Shown here: positions 62,925 to 64,000 of the stretch, piece by piece
Numbering within the stretch: the stretch's first letter is position 1
Layout: every line of letters starts with the position of its first letter
Origin: Nodularia spumigena CCY9414
GTDB lineage: Bacteria > Cyanobacteriota > Cyanobacteriia > Cyanobacteriales > Nostocaceae
Assembly (NCBI RefSeq): GCF_000340565.2
Contig: NZ_CP007203.1
Location: 2,473,858 to 2,537,857, forward strand
Length of the DNA: 64,000 bases
Reading direction: 5' to 3'
The notes under the pieces: generated by a model
Seen by the model: the letters and a program-made list of their open reading frames with translations, nothing else
The model's database searches: none
What the model was told of the DNA's origin: nothing
Position numbers and translations under genes: made by a program

Positions 62925-63806
62925 TCATCTGATAGATACTCTTCTTTCGGCATTTTTACGATCAAAGGCTAGCCATTCTTCTTTGGTCATGCGACGGACA
63001 TTTTCTATTCGTTTAGTAGCCCAATAGTTATACTCAATATTTAGATCACATCCCATCCAGTAACGATTAAGTTGTTCTGCAACTACAACAGTTGTTCCTG
63101 AACCTGAAAAGGGATCAATAATCAAATCTCCTTCTTGAGAAGATGCTAATACAAATTTTCTAATTAATTCTTCTGGTTTTTGAGTTGGGTGGGGTGTTTT
63201 CTCATCCATTCCATTACAAGTAGTAGGAATTTCTATTACGTCTTTAGGCTTTGCACCTTTTGGGTTAGGTGTCCAGTTATTGTGTTTCTTCTTTGTTCCT
63301 TTTCCGTAGGCGCTGGTTTCTGCTTGGGGGTGAGAGGGATATTTTAATGTGTGTGCGCCATAAGGAATTCGCACATCGTCAATGTTGAGTTTAACGGAAT
63401 CAGATTTACGAAAATGAATGATACTTTCATGGGAACGTCCCCAATCATTACCTAAGTTAGCTTTGTTTTTATAATGCCAGATTAACCAACGGCAACTTTT
63501 AAAATATTTTGATGCTGGATGTTTTAAATCAGCTAATATTTCCGAAAAACCACAAATATAAAGAGAGCCAGTAGATTTGAGAATACGTGAAGCTTGGCTA
63601 ATCCATTGAATAGACCACTCGATATATTTCTCTTGGTTTTCAAAGTTGTCCCACTCAGCTTTTTTAATGTTATAAGGTGGGTCAGCAAAGACTAGATCAA
63701 TGCTTTCAGATTCCAGTGATGTCAGCCAATCTATGGAATTACCTTGATAAAGTTTGCCGTGAGGATGTGTGTATTGCAGTTGAAATCCCTGTGTTAAAGG
63801 TTGCAA
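62925..63806 (-). CDS. DNA methyltransferase, N4-cytosine/N6-adenine, beta class, solitary
   Basis: 293 residues. Motif IV comes first ('VFADPPYNIKKAEWD', DPPY), then the target-recognition region, and motif I 'DPFSGSGTTVVVAEQLNRYW' (cited as DPFSGSGTT) with 'GCDLN' at the end: beta-class order. No endonuclease gene is seen nearby within the window, so it may be an orphan methylase, though the partner could lie past the end. The start TTG 63806 is unusual; an ATG at 63817 is out of frame only because of an A8 tract between them. Recognition sequence unknown. Confidence 0.85.
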   Translation of the reverse strand: MQPLTQGFQLQYTHPHGKLYQGNSIDWLTSLESESIDLVFADPPYNIKKAEWDNFENQEKYIEWSIQWISQASRILKSTGSLYICGFSEILADLKHPASKYFKSCRWLIWHYKNKANLGNDWGRSHESIIHFRKSDSVKLNIDDVRIPYGAHTLKYPSHPQAETSAYGKGTKKKHNNWTPNPKGAKPKDVIEIPTTCNGMDEKTPHPTQKPEELIRKFVLASSQEGDLIIDPFSGSGTTVVVAEQLNRYWMGCDLNIEYNYWATKRIENVRRMTKEEWLAFDRKNAERRVSIR

Positions 63807-63852
63807 TTTTTTTTCATTGATTTATGGGATTTTGGCTTAGAGAAGAATGGAA

Positions 63853-63918
63853 CAACGAACCGCCTTCGCGCAGCGTATGCCCGAAGGGCTTTAGACGCAA
63901 AGAACGCCAAGGACAAGC
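63853..63918. repeat. AACGAACCGC repeat split by a palindromic module
   Basis: The outer pieces AACGAACCGC and CGCAAAGAACGCCAAGG equal parts of the intergenic element at 17208-17322. Between them lies a module with GCCTTCG and CGAAGGGC inverted. It looks like insertion of a small dispersed repeat in an older repeat. Confidence 0.6.
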
Positions 63919-64000
63919 ACTTTGTCAGCTTGCTAGTTTCATCATAGGCGATCGCACATAGTAAATATTGAAAGTGTCGAAAAAAGCGTATATGAGAAAT

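Overview
The window is chromosomal DNA of a cyanobacterium, very probably a filamentous Nostocales member (Nostoc, Anabaena, Nodularia or a relative). This rests on phycobilisome genes (cpcE, cpcF and three tandem cpcG), chlM for chlorophyll synthesis, the carboxysome shell gene ccmP, a psb34-type photosystem II assembly gene, the cyanobacterial ThiO-ThiG fusion, the long form of IspH, many GCGATCGC (HIP1) octamers, and an abundance of heptamer tandem repeats and small dispersed palindromes. I cannot name the species.

Layout. 1-4.3 kb: end of a phycocyanin operon (cpcE fragment, cpcF, three rod-core linkers). 4.5-6.5 kb: a two-gene restriction-modification operon. 6.5-7.9 kb: a pentapeptide-repeat gene after ccmP. 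8.2-14.0 kb: five minus-strand genes (flavin monooxygenase, two short-chain dehydrogenases, a HAMP adenylate cyclase, a molybdopterin-fold lipoprotein). 14.2-17.2 kb: bifunctional proline oxidation enzyme PutA. 17.3-24.1 kb: DUF423 protein, chlM, a cation/proton antiporter with Usp domains, a small acidic gene with an HNH nuclease, and divergent nagA/purE. 24.1-29.3 kb: an ammonium transporter with a long leader, an SGNH hydrolase, ispH and two MITE-like elements. 29.3-39.6 kb: TPR protein, psb34, thiO-thiG, a 2Fe-2S ferredoxin, citramalate synthase and a CruA/CruP-type lycopene cyclase. 39.7-50.8 kb: coiled-coil and beta-propeller proteins, a DUF318 permease with its TIGR03943 partner, a frameshifted histidine kinase, two LEA-like paralogues, a GH57 enzyme. 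51-64 kb: a third SDR, a ParM/ParR-like actin cassette, a Gfo/Idh/MocA oxidoreductase, queC, a large minisatellite, a CNNM/CorC protein, tRNA-Ile(CAU), pyrE, an Rpn-like nuclease and a DNA methyltransferase.

Most genes are housekeeping, photosynthetic or conserved cyanobacterial genes in short operons. The accessory character lies in the restriction-modification genes, the actin cassette, the HNH pair and above all the repeats: an 11-copy 38-bp minisatellite, a 92-bp MITE flanked by a perfect 10-bp direct repeat, a repeat translated in frame inside PutA, stop codons supplied by repeats, and small palindromic modules inserted into other repeats. All functional names come from reading protein sequences by eye; no database search was run.
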